Below, one piece after another: positions 22,617 to 33,077 of a stretch of DNA of 64,000 nucleotides. The stretch lies in contig JXTC01000028.1 of NCBI GenBank assembly GCA_002914845.1, positions 638,297 through 702,296 of the forward strand, given 5' to 3'. Origin of the DNA: Trema orientale (lineage: Eukaryota > Streptophyta > Magnoliopsida > Rosales > Cannabaceae). The number at the start of each line of letters is the position of its first letter. The stretch's first letter is position 1. The translations under genes and the position numbers were made by a program. The notes under the pieces were generated by a model. It was given only the letters and a program-made list of their open reading frames with translations. It ran no database searches and was not told where the DNA came from.

Positions 22617-24875
22617 CTAACTATACGCTATATCCGGACGCGTACACACCTGAGCATACATCAAACTCCCTACTGCAGATGCATAAGGGATCTTTTGCAT
22701 TTCCTTAGCTTCAAACTCATTCTTGGGGCATTGAATGAGACTGAATTTATCACCCTTAGCAATGGGTGTATCTCCTGGGGCACATTTGCTCATGTCAAAC
22801 CTATAAAGCACCTTCTCGATATAGCTCTTTTGTGATAATCCAAGAATGCCTTGAGAGCGATCTCGGTATATTTTTATTCCTAATACAAAAGAGACGTCCC
22901 CAAGATCTTTCATCTCAAATTTGTTTGATAGAAATCTCTTGGTTTCGTGCAATAAGCCTATATCGTTGCTTGCCAAAAGTATGTCATCGACATACAAGAC
23001 TAGGAAGATACATTTGCTCCCACTGAACTTGTGATAAATGTATCCATCTACCAAATTTTCTTCGAAACCAAATGAAGAAATAACTTGATAGAACTTATGA
23101 TACCATTGACGGGATGCTTGTTTGAGACCATAGATGGATTTCTTTAGTTTACAAACCATAGACTTTGGATCTCTAGTTGCAAAATTTTCTGGATGTACCA
23201 TATAAATCGTTTCCTCAATATCACCATTGAGAAATGCAGTCTTTACATCCATCTGATGTAGCTCCAAATCAAAATGAGCTACTAGTGCCATAATTATTCT
23301 AAAAGAGTCTTTCGAAGAAACTGGAGAGAAAGTCTCTTTATAGTCAATACTTTCTTTCTGAGTGAAACCCTTAGCAACTAGACGAGTCTTATATCTCTCG
23401 ATATTGCCGTTAGAATCCTTTTTAGTTTTAAAAATCCATTTACAACCAATAGGTTTCTTTCCTGCTGGCAATTCGACGAGTTCCCAAACGTCGTTGTCTT
23501 TCATGGATTTCATCTCATCTTCCATGGCAATGATCCACTGTTGGGATTTTGAACTTTGTTTGGCTTGAGTAAAATTGATTGGATCATTTTCCACTCCTAT
23601 ATCAAACTCATGTTCTAGGAGATAGACGATATAATCATCCGGAATCGCGCTTCTCCTTTCCCTAGTAGATCTCCTTAATGGCACTTCCTCTTGAGGTTGT
23701 TGAGGTTGCTCTTTAGGAGTAACTACATCATGTGGGATAGGGAGTTGCAGAATATTGTCTTGAATTTCTAGATTTGCTTCTTGAACAATGTCAGGAAAAC
23801 GAGCCTGATCACCTCCAATGGCAACTGTAGGAAGAGAAATATATTCCTCTTCAAAGACAATATCCCTGACCTTATCTCCCCCTCTAACTTCAACATCCTT
23901 AAGGAATCTCACATTACCCGTCTCGAAAAAGGACCTATTAGAGGGATCATAGAATTTGAAACCTCTAGATCTTTCAGCGTAGCCAACAAAATAGCAGCTT
24001 ATTGTTCTTGAGTCCAGTTTCTTTTCATGTGGCCTATACGGCCTTGCCTCACCTGGACAACCCCAAATATGTAAGTGCCTAATACTAGGCTTCTTACCTG
24101 TCCATAGTTCATATGGGGTTTTAGCTACTGATTTGCTGGGTACTCTATTGAGTATATAAACTGCAGTCTTTAGTGCTTCTCCCCAGAGTGATTCAGGTAA
24201 GGAGGAATGACTAATCATACTCCTCACCATGTCCTTAAGTGTTCGGTTTTGTCGCTCAGCAACACCATTCATGCTAGGTTTCCCCGGCATTGTGTATTGT
24301 GGGACGATTCCACATTCCTCTAGGTACTGGGCAAAGGGTCCTGGACGTTGTTCACCGGATCCATCATACCTACTGTAGTATTCACCACCACGATCGGATT
24401 TGACGGCTTTAATTTTCTTGTCGAGTTGATTTTCAACTTCGGCTTTGAAAGCTTTAAATACGTCCAGGGATTGAGACTTCTCATGAATTAAATATAGGTA
24501 CCCATAGCGAGAGTAATCATCTATGAACGTGATGAAATAATATTGGCCATTCCATGAAGCCATAGGGAATGGTCCGCAGATATCAGTATGTATCAGTTCT
24601 AAGACACCGGAACTCCTATTAGCACCCAATTTACACATATTTGTCTGTTTGCCTTTAATGCACTGAACACAAACTGTGAAGTTTGTGAGATCAAGTGGGT
24701 CAAGAATTCCATCTGACATAAGACGCTGTATTCTCTGTTTAGAGATGTGTCCTAATCGCTTGTGCCATAACATAGAGGAATTCTCAATGGTTTTGCATTT
24801 TGTACCACGTTTCTCGATATGCAAAGATTCATTAATTGAGGTAATAGTATCAACTTTATATAGGTTATCAATCAA
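22617..24875 (-). pseudogene. Copia integrase and reverse transcriptase, truncated polyprotein
   Basis: A 752-residue open frame. It begins in the pre-integrase zinc-binding region (His38, His43, Cys69, Cys72), followed by the integrase core with Asp98, Asp161 in SDRGGEY and Glu207 in NGVAERQN. The reverse-transcriptase domain begins near residue 440 ([17 protein letters not shown]) and has the catalytic YVDD at 628-631. It would insert element DNA into chromosomes and copy element RNA. The frame stops after residue 752 because of a 2-bp deletion. On the amino side a TAG at about 24903 cuts it from protease and gag. The true polyprotein would be one long frame, so this is a fragment whose first Met is internal. 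Confidence 0.92.
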
Positions 24876-25106
24876 AGTACCAGTCGCAAGAGTATTAGAA
24901 TTCTAAAAAAGACTAAATTTATTATTTCTAAATGAACAAGAATAACCGGATTTGTCCAAAACTGAAATAGAAATAAAATCCCGTCTAAATGACGGTACAA
25001 CAAATGTCTCTTCCAAATCTAAAAATAAACTGGAACCTAATTATAACCTAAATAGACATATTGCCTCCATTATAGCTGTGTCGCCGTTGCCCACATAGAT
25101 GTATTT

Positions 25107-25477
25107 TTAAGCATCACTTGGCAGACGGCTTCTCAGACAACCCTGCATAGACATACTTATGTTAGTAGTGGCACCGGTATCTACCCACCAAGTATGATTG
25201 GGTACAGAAGCAAAATTAACCTCAGAACAGACAAAATTGAGAAGCTTACCCTTCTTTAAGCCCCAGTTGGCGTACTTGGGACAATCCTTCTTCACATGTC
25301 CTGCCTTCTTGCAGAAGAAACAAGCTGAATCCTCATCTTTTTCTTTTGCACTTTAGTATGTGAAGTCCCAGATGCAGCTCCTTTATTCTTAGTCATTTTT
25401 CTCTTCTTATCTTGAGAGGTTGTTGCTAAGTGAGCACTCTCTGTCTTATCTCGCTTCAATCTATCCTCTTCTTGCAC
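25107..25477 (-). pseudogene. Copia gag C-terminus, zinc knuckle and protease remnant
   Basis: Two short overlapping frames cover this part. One (25292-25477) has the Lys-rich gag tail. The other (25107-25295) has WWVDTGATTNIS, the DTGA active site of the aspartic protease. The CCHC zinc knuckle CFFCKKAGHVKKDC (CX2CX4HX4C) is readable across the junction near 25280-25325, but in a frame different from the tail before it, showing a frameshift. The protease would process the polyprotein; the knuckle binds element RNA. Neither is expressed intact here. Confidence 0.8.
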
Positions 25478-25641
25478 ACACTGAGATATGGGCTCATTAA
25501 GAGTCTATTTTTCTTTCTGGGTATTGTAACTCACCTTAAATTGACTGAATTGTGGCGGAAGAGATAGTAAAACTAATTGCACAAGCAAGTCATCCGACAG
25601 CTCTAACTTTAGTGCCTTTAGTTTTGAAGCCAGATTGGACA

Positions 25642-26010
25642 TCATGACATCTCCATGATGTACTTCCTGATGTTCCCTTTACCTTTATAACGCATAGCAA
25701 GCAAATTGCTCAGCATGGTACTAGTTTCCGCTTTTTCATTCTTTTGGAAACGTTCCGCAATTGCGTCAAGGAATGCCTTAGCATTATCGACCTCTGGCAC
25801 AGCGCCCCTTATGGTCTCAGGTATGGAATGTTTCATGATCATAAGACTCATACGATTAGAACGTTTCCACTGCTCAAAGTTCTTAACATCCATATCAGAA
25901 CTTTCATCTGTAAGAGCAGCAGGTTGTTCTTTCCTGAGTGCAAGGTCTGGATCCATGCAACTGAGCACAATCATAACGTGCTCTTTCCAACTTCTTGAAG
26001 TTTGTGCCAT
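25642..26010 (-). pseudogene. Copia gag (capsid) N-terminal part
   Basis: A 122-residue frame containing the copia gag signature WKEHVMIVLSCMDPDLAL, then NRMSLMIMKHSIPETIRGAV and a segment ending YIMEMS. It would form the virus-like particle in the cytoplasm. The frame is interrupted after YIMEMS by an 8-bp insertion relative to the sister copy. The following gag sequence continues in another frame down to about 25500 and contains a TAG (25505-25507) that the sister copy also has. The natural start probably lies slightly upstream of 26010, in the stretch encoding 'SIPVLNGTNF' in another frame (near 26020), implying a further small frameshift. Confidence 0.85.
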
Positions 26011-27259
26011 TAAGCACAGGAATTGAATTCAAATTAGCAGATATACTTGAAGCAGAAACTGAACAGAGAACAAAAGCAGAAAATAACAACTCACATTAAT
26101 AACATGTCATAAACTAAGCATACAAAATAAGATATACTAGCATGACATCAAACATATAAGGTGGGCTTCCATCACAAGATACCTAGAACAACATCAATAA
26201 GCCTTTCTTTGGGCTGACTTATTAACTTGTAAGTGGTACTCTTCAGTACAGTAATCAAATATTGACAGTCAATCCTGTCAGACAATAAATCTTCCTTTAG
26301 GCCGATTTACTATCCACATGGAAACTTGATAACCATCACATATCTATTACCGCAGGTGTGTTCATTATTCGGCCAAATAATCACCTTCCTTTGGGCCGGT
26401 AATTATTCGCATGAACAATAAACACACAAACATTCAAATATTTCAAAATAAATAAATTTACGCAATAGAGGTTACTTTAGCAACATGTTGTTTCAACTCA
26501 TCTATTTTAAAATATTTAAATAAATAGTGCAAAGAAAATAATAACCAAAGTGCCCATGACCAACTGAGTTTTAAGCACTTTTATCAACTCTTAGAACCAA
26601 ATAGAATTTTCAATGGATAAAGTGTGGGTCGTACTGAAGGTGGGTTGAGAAAATAAACTTTATTGGTTAAATTTTGGGTTGGAACCCCTTAAATTGAGTC
26701 GAAAACGATTCAATTTTACCCAAAAACGAGACCGAATACCTCAATTAGGTCAAAAAAGGACCTAAAAATTTTCTGAACCCGATTGGTGGCGCTGCGGCGC
26801 CAGTTGCATGGTGCTGCGGCGCTGCAGCGCCAATGTCATGGCGCTGCGGCACCATCTGTTTATATGGTGGCGCTGCAGCGCCACTTTCGTGGTGCTGCGG
26901 CACCACCCGTCTCAAGTGTGGCGCTGTGGCGCCATTAATTGGCGCCGCAGCGCCAGCTTTCTGTCCTGGGCGCCGCAGCGCCACCAATGTGGCGCCGTAG
27001 TGCCAAGTTGCGGCTTTAGTGTAAATTACCCGTTTTTTAAAATTGGGTAACTTAAACCCGATGCGATTTTTCGCCATAATCTGGAAACTTTATGACCCAA
27101 AACTCAGAATTCAACTCTCAAACACTGAATATCTCAACAAAATTATGAAAAATTCATCAATTATACATGTTATATCTAAACCCTAAAAAACCATATAGGT
27201 AAATATATCACAAAATAGAGACATGTATGATTATCCTAAGCAATTTAACATGATTTCTA
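26011..27259 (-). other. Long leader of copia copy 1 between primer site and gag
   Basis: About 1.25 kb without a credible gene. The part next to gag (26011-26560) is alignable with the sister copy. The part beyond (26560-27259) is not, and contains the palindrome array described separately. A 110-codon open frame across the array (26745-27077) is Ala/Pro/His repetitive and follows the GC repeat; it is not treated as a gene. Confidence 0.6.
26787..27005. repeat. Array of nine 16-bp GC-rich palindromes in the copia leader
   Basis: Units of consensus TGGCGCYGCRGCGCCA start at 26787, 26809, 26839, 26868, 26890, 26919, 26940, 26968 and 26990. Start-to-start distances are 22, 30, 29, 22, 29, 21, 28 and 22, a higher-order period of about 51 bp with two palindromes per period. 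The spacers differ in sequence. Each unit is itself nearly self-complementary, so the RNA could form a row of short hairpins or pair between molecules. The block is strikingly GC-rich against its surroundings. Confidence 0.9.
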
Positions 27260-27272
27260 GCTCCTGATACCA
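27260..27272 (-). promoter_or_regulatory. Primer-binding site, initiator Met tRNA type
   Basis: The minus strand reads TGGTATCAGGAGC two bases after the 5' LTR. This matches, apart from one extra G, the TGGTATCAGAGC complement of the initiator methionine tRNA 3' end used by most copia elements to start reverse transcription. It fixes the element's orientation. Confidence 0.88.
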
Positions 27273-27274
27273 CT

Positions 27275-27780
27275 TGTAAGATTTATATAATGGATTGTTA
27301 AACCAAATACAATCCTAAGATCTATCATGCCAAATTGTCAGGAAAAGATTTGTCGAGAGAAAACCTGTGACTAACCTGAATCCATTGTGTTTGACAGCAA
27401 AGGATGTGATCACGTAAGCGGAAGCGATTGATCAGTAAGAGCCTGAGGGTAGAAGGTCTTCCACAGCCAGAATACTCTATATATGCTCAATGGGTCTCTC
27501 TCTGTTGATGGAGGCAGAGGAGAAGAGCACACGTTCTATTTGGCTTGGGGACCAAAACCCTATAGTTATATCCTTATATACTAGCCACCAATAGAGACCC
27601 CATCAATACTTATTGGACTAGGATTAGGTAACCACACATTACAGAGTCCACACCAAATAGGTAACTTCCTGAGCCCTCAATTAGATCACTTAATGGCCCC
27701 ACTTAATTAGACAGCCCTTATATTATATAATTGATATAAAAACTATGGCCCACATATTAGGTTACTCGTGTAACCTAACA
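27275..27780 (-). repeat. 5' LTR of copia copy 1 (506 bp)
   Basis: TG...CA ends, 506 bp. On the sense strand a TATA box (GTATATAAGG, plus positions about 27572-27582) lies in the middle, marking the likely U3/R boundary, so transcripts would start downstream of it and run toward 21292. Confidence 0.9.
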
Positions 27781-28557
27781 AAAGGTCGAGCATTAGAAAA
27801 ATAGGGTCACAGGGTCACCACACTCACGAACTTCATCCAAGTTCCCAGAATTTCTTGCATGATGACACCTTTCTTCTAATTCTCTATCAGCTAAGTAGAG
27901 ACGTTAATATCCGGTTAATGTATTTAGTTATCTTTTCTGTCTGCTAAGCAGACAACTTATCTTTAGTTAAGTTTCATCATGTTAATTTTATGTTGTCTTT
28001 TAGGGCTAGGATATCAAATATATTATTTTTCTGTTATCATTTGTGTGAGCTTAATTTCTATAAAATTATGGGTTTTTGTCGAATTATATTTATATTTTTT
28101 AGTAGAATTTCATAAATATATAGTTAACATAATTATTAATAATATCAATGGCGAAAATAAAATATTAACGACGAAAAAAAAGTTGTCACAAAAAAAAAAA
28201 AAAACTATTAAAGTACTACAACAAAATTAATGACAATTTTTTTTTTAATATCTACAACAATATATATCTTATAATATATATCATCATAAATACTTATATT
28301 GGCGACTAATTTAGTTGGCCATTACAATCTTTTGTGTCAAAATTGTGTACATTTAGCGGCGATGTCGTCATTAATAGTGGAAGTTATTAGCGGCGATTTT
28401 TTTTTTTATCGCTAGACTATTTGTGATGGGCTTTTGGTGATGACACGGCGACCTAATCTTTTTTGTCCCAAAATAGACTCTAGCGACAAATTTATGAGTT
28501 TTTGCGACGAAAAATTTTGACAAAATTTCGCCACTGAAAGACAATTTTCTTGTAGTT

Positions 28558-29526
28558 ATATTAAATAATGAAAAATATCGCGTATCGAGTTTCTTGGTCT
28601 TTTCCTTTGACTCAAAATAAGGTGTTTGATTTGAATATTTTTGTTTTAAAAGTTATCATGTAATCACATGGATATAACAACACATGAGAATTCGGTATAA
28701 ATTTTTATATAATTATGTAGATAGCAAATCGATTCATAGAACACATGCATGGTTCAAGTGAAAGATGCTCGATTGGCTTTAAATATGCATCAACCATGAT
28801 AAAAGCATAAACATATATACGACGAAGTAACTAAAATGTCTAGTCGGTTTCATGGGAACAGAGAAGGGAAATCATAAAAGAGATAAGACTGTTTGCTAAA
28901 TAGTCATTCAAAATTAAACATGAAATGATTTGTAGTCTGAAAATGTCATCATCAATTCGATATCTGTATTTACATAAGCTACGCTCTACCTATATGTCCA
29001 AACTAGCCAACAGAGCGAAAGATAAACAGGAAAATGTACAACAAGGAATATTTTTACTTGCCTACATTTAATATTAACATATTGATGCCACACCACAAGA
29101 GTAGTACGTAGTTTAGTAGACCTCTTACGAAACCTAAACATTATTTTTTTTTAAAAAAAAAAAAAAGATCGAGGAAAAAAATTGTACCTAAACTACAAGA
29201 TAAATACATAACAAAAGGGGAAAATGATTTTCCGTGGAGGCAATTATATACATGCATGTGTGTAAAATGATCATGAGAAGCTAGATGCCAAATCTTCTAT
29301 TATGCAAATATATATATATATATTTTAATTGAGTTAAAAAAGTGTTGTGGGTTTGATTCAAGTACAAAGGGACAAATCCCATTGACTGATTTGCTAACGT
29401 GTAGTTCTAGGAAGGAATTAATGTTTCTTCGTTGGGAATCTTATGACTAATTGACTAAGTAGCCATACCAAAGCAGTACGTAGTTTCTTGGTTTGTGGTT
29501 TGTCTTGTGATTCAAAGAAAGCTCAC
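28558..29526. other. Intergenic stretch
   Basis: AT-rich with no supported gene. A short TA run lies at about 29308-29323. Confidence 0.4.
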
Positions 29527-30610
29527 CGCAATCATTGCCGACCTGCAAGATTATGATCCCACAATCATGCTGCAACACAAACTAATCAGTATTATGTTAA
29601 ATGATATGGGTTATATTATATATGGTCCCTCTATCTGTCTGCTATTCTAGAGCTTCATATCGCTTATCCCATGTGCTTCGCTCAGTCATATTTAATTATT
29701 AATTTATTATATATATACGTGTACACATATATAATGTCACTCCTTTTAACTCTATGAAGAGTTATATAAGTTAAAGTTAGAGGGTAAATGTTATTATTTA
29801 AGGAGTATTTATAGCACTGCTAGAAATAAATACTAGCTAGTTGACAGTACACATACATGTAAATATTTATGTGAAATCATATCGTGTTAAATAGTATGCA
29901 TATATTCTGACAAAGCTTAAATATTTAGAGTTATTTACTCTTGCCGAGTGAGGATATATAGGGAATTTTTTATTTATGATAATATACTGCAGCAAAAGTT
30001 AAATGTTAAAACTTTGATTTTTGAAACTTAAGTTGATCTTGAAAGAATTGTGTAAAGTGAATTGAGCACTGTGTGTCAATTACTTCTAGAATGTTGTACT
30101 GAACAGTTTAATTTTCATAAATTAATTATGTTTAAGATAGTCTAATATTTCATGATCTGATAAAAATATATTTATCAAATGCCAATCATAGCTGAAATTC
30201 TCTAAAAACCAAAATTAAAAGATGGGCGCGTTTACAGTAGCGTAAGGTCCTGTTTATACATTGTTTGATGAGAATCTGTGTATAAACAGATTTCCTACAG
30301 ATTCTCATCAAACGGTGTATAAACAGAGCCTTACGTAGAGACACCCCTATTATAGCCGCCTTTTTAAAAGATAGAACAATAATCATAAAAAAGAGACATG
30401 CATAAAAAACAAAATAAAATGGAGCTATGGGGTCCTACCAGAGGGCATCATGGGCGATTCGAACTCCACCTGCTCTCTCTACAATTCCCAAAGCCATTTT
30501 CCTGGGACTTGCCATTCTAGCTCTGACAACATTGAGTGATGAATGACATGGTCACCATCATAGGAGTAGGTGTACATGTGTCTGAACTGTGCTGCTCTTT
30601 AGCTCAAAGA
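29527..30610 (-). other. Exon-like islands of an unidentified spliced transcript (speculative)
   Basis: Two GC-richer patches on the minus strand look like exons. The upstream patch (about 30610 down to 30439) ends CCCTCTG before gtagga. The downstream patch (29569 to 29527) is preceded by tttgtgttgcag and followed by gtgagc. The implied intron is 869 nt and contains a palindromic element. Short frames of about 31-36 codons can be read across the junction, but none resembles a known protein, and overlapping frames of equal length exist. It could be a non-coding RNA, a small peptide gene, or chance. Confidence 0.22.
30241..30335. repeat. Near-perfect 39-bp palindrome (foldback or MITE)
   Basis: Left arm 30241-30279 and right arm 30297-30335 are complementary with few mismatches around a 17-bp loop. 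The arms begin cgtaaggtcctgtttatac; the outer 'aaggctctgttta' sequence is of the kind found at hAT and PIF MITE ends. No clear target duplication. Transcripts from either strand would form a strong hairpin. Confidence 0.8.
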
Positions 30611-30619
30611 TTCATGAGG

Positions 30620-32950
30620 AAACAGTTATCGCACTTCTTAAATACTTCTTCCTAGTTTTTTTTGTATGAGGTCATTATGAAGTGTTGGACTTTAAAGTAC
30701 GGTTTGTCAACATTTTATTTGTCACTAATTAAGTTGAATACTAGGGAGATTGTGGGTGAAAAAGAAGATTAATGTCATTAAATTTTGTAAATCCATAGTA
30801 TTAAATATCAAATGTGAAAAGATTTCCTTATCTTTTAAATATAATTCATGATAAGTGAATTTACAAATACACATTTAGTCCCTCCCCACATTCCGTATAT
30901 GTACGAAAGTCAACATTGACAAGCATATTGATTGATTGTTCCATAGTAAATCAATTGATCTTGCAGACTCTAGATGCATTGTAGAAATTAATAATTTTCT
31001 TATTATAATTCTCATGGGACTTCCATGATTAGTACAATTTTGTTTTAATTAATTTCTTCCCCTTCTCCGCCCCTTCCTTTAGCTAATTAATTAATTATTT
31101 TTTCCTAGGGGCCCTTCCGCAACTTTGGAAATATTAATTAGGACAATTTCTAAGGCACATGAGTAGTCTCACAAATCTTTTTGGATTTAGATTTGATTGT
31201 TGATCCAAAAGTTCCCAAACATCCTATATACCGTACCACTTATTGAGAAGATGCTTTTCATGAAATTAGTATTAATGAAATAGTATACATTGTAAATAAA
31301 TATTTTATATTATTGCTATTTTCCATATGTCATTGGCGAAAGTGGGTAGTTAGACATTCCGATATTTATTTGGTTAATTTATTCCACTTGAGAGACCGGA
31401 GGGAAAAAGTACAAAGCCCTGATTTTCTATAAGATTTATAGTTCTAGACATGCCACTGCAGTAATCAGTACTGACCATCTTAATTTAGTTTAAGTACTTC
31501 ACCCCTATTCAACCTTTTTTTTCTTTTTTTTTGATGGAAACCCCTAATCAACTTAGTATGTAGAAGAATTAAGTACTTATTTTAAGCCCCCAGAAGTTGT
31601 CGAGACTAAGCCCCTATCAATAATATTTATAATTTATTTTGCCTCCTCATATGATCCTTTTCTTATAATTGAATTGAAACCTTGAACAAATGAGAATTAA
31701 TTAGTCAAAAAGCTCCAAAGAACGAAGAAGCTTGTGTCTTTGGTCAGGCTGACATTTGAGCTGTGTTTGTATGGGTCCATTGTAACAAGACTGAGAAGAG
31801 TCCTAATTTGTCAAGGTGGTTCACTGCATCATAAACGATAAAATGTTCGGCAATAATTTAAGTGACCTATCATGTTGCTTGTTTAGACTAGTTAAGATTG
31901 GTTTATCCTATTTGAGATTTAATACTTATAGTGGGAATTTGATATGCATATTACATGGGTGATGTCAACACCTTCGTCAGGATAGAGTATGATTGAGACA
32001 AAGTGGGATTTAGACCCATGATTAGATTAGTACTTACGAAACAATAATATATTAAATATTCTACACATTTTGTTTTATACTTAATAATTCCTTTCCGAAC
32101 TAATACTATCATGTATATACATTTTGAAAAGCGTTAAAAATTTATTAGTACTGAAAATGTCAGTGCGTAACAATATATAAGGTTGGGTAATTTTTCATAT
32201 TTACACTAATTAATGTACTTTCCTTAACTGTTTTATCATATCAAAAGCATAAATGAAACTAAATCCTATGCAAAGGTTTAGAAGAATCTAATGCTAATTA
32301 TAATTTAACGGATACACATATTTAAGCAACAGATTTTCTTTTTTTAAAAAAAATTGCTTTTGTACTGCCGTAAATCTGTCTTATACGATTCACCTAGTTC
32401 AAATTTTATTTTATATGTTATGTAACATATTGTAACATAGGCGGTGCCATATATATTATAACCACCACTCAAATTGTTTGTAAAAAGATATTTTATTAGG
32501 CGATTACAAACTGCCGCCTCACAGTATTAATTGTAGTATGCACCCATATAATGTCATACATGAACTGACGAAAGATTGATTGTATGATTGACCAAAAAAT
32601 AATTAGAAAATATATAAAAAAACTCATAGTTTACACTTTAGCTTGTTTCAATTCATGTTATTATTTTATTCTTCAGAAGCCCTAGATGTTTTATTTATTT
32701 ATTTTTCAAATTGTTTTTCAATGAACCGACAAGGGATTCTAATGCTGCCATTAATGGAGGCGACAACATATGGATTCCCTGTTGATCTTTTGCAGCAAAC
32801 TGTTTCTCTCTCTCTCTCTCTCTCTAAGCCATCCATCTCCATTAATTTTTACTCATCTTACTATTTGTGGTTGCAGAAAACAGTGGACTTCATAACTTCA
32901 TATAATGCTAGACAACCCTCCTAGCTGGTACGTACCCCACTAATTCAAAC
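30620..32950. other. Upstream intergenic region of the zinc-finger gene
   Basis: No second gene is supported. A CT microsatellite lies at 32805-32826. A weak inverted pair (taggcggtgcc near 32440 and aactgccgcctc near 32510) may be the ends of a small decayed element. A 93-codon open frame at 32643-32924 has no recognisable content and spans the CT run, so it is not called a gene. Confidence 0.4.
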
Positions 32951-32961
32951 TCACATATATC

Positions 32962-32970
32962 TATATAAAT
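32962..32970 (+). promoter_or_regulatory. TATA box of the zinc-finger gene
   Basis: TATATAAAT lies 108 bp before the start codon. Transcription would begin about 30 bp further on, near 32995-33005, giving a 5' leader of roughly 75-85 nt that is rich in C and T and has no upstream ATG visible before 33078. Confidence 0.65.
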
Positions 32971-33077
32971 AGCTCTCCCAATCTCTAATTTCTCAGTTTA
33001 TATCTTCCAAAACCACAATATACTTCCTATCTTTCGTTCTCTATTATTTTCTCTCTTATAGCTCAAATTAAATATTT

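Larger units (their letters stand above)
21292..27780 (-). mobile_element. Ty1/copia LTR retrotransposon, copy 1 (defective)
   Basis: A complete element transcribed on the minus strand: 5' LTR at 27275-27780, tRNA primer site, palindrome-rich leader, gag, protease, integrase, reverse transcriptase, RNase H, and 3' LTR at 21292-21542. Domain order (integrase before reverse transcriptase) defines copia. Perfect 5-bp duplications AAAGG lie at 21287-21291 and 27781-27785. The coding part is broken by several stops and frameshifts, so it cannot make a full polyprotein. A decayed sister copy lies at 44685-50776. The insertion is nested in a CACTA-like element. Confidence 0.92.
20557..28557. mobile_element. 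CACTA-like DNA transposon, split by a copia insertion
   Basis: The left end reads CACCACAAGACAATTG; the right end in complement reads AACTACAAGAAAATTG, both close to the CACTACAAGAAAA terminus of plant CACTA elements, each with one mutation in the CACTA core. Subterminal regions on both sides carry repeated 'gcgacaaaattt' and 'ggcgac' motifs (20577-20900; 28310-28540), typical of transposase-binding repeats. Possible 3-bp TSDs differ (AAA versus ATA). After subtracting the 6.5-kb copia insertion the element is about 1.5 kb with no transposase, so it is non-autonomous. Confidence 0.6.

Noticed and set aside
26787..27005. CRISPR-like array
   Set aside because: Repeated units with variable spacers look similar at first, but units are only 16 bp, spacers 5-13 bp, and the setting is a plant retrotransposon leader.
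26745..27077. 110-codon frame rich in Ala and Pro on the minus strand
   Set aside because: It simply translates the GC palindrome array; no homologous frame exists in the sister copy, and other frames are open too.
32643..32924. 93-codon frame upstream of the zinc-finger gene
   Set aside because: It spans a CT microsatellite, has no recognisable content, and ends before the TATA box of the real gene.
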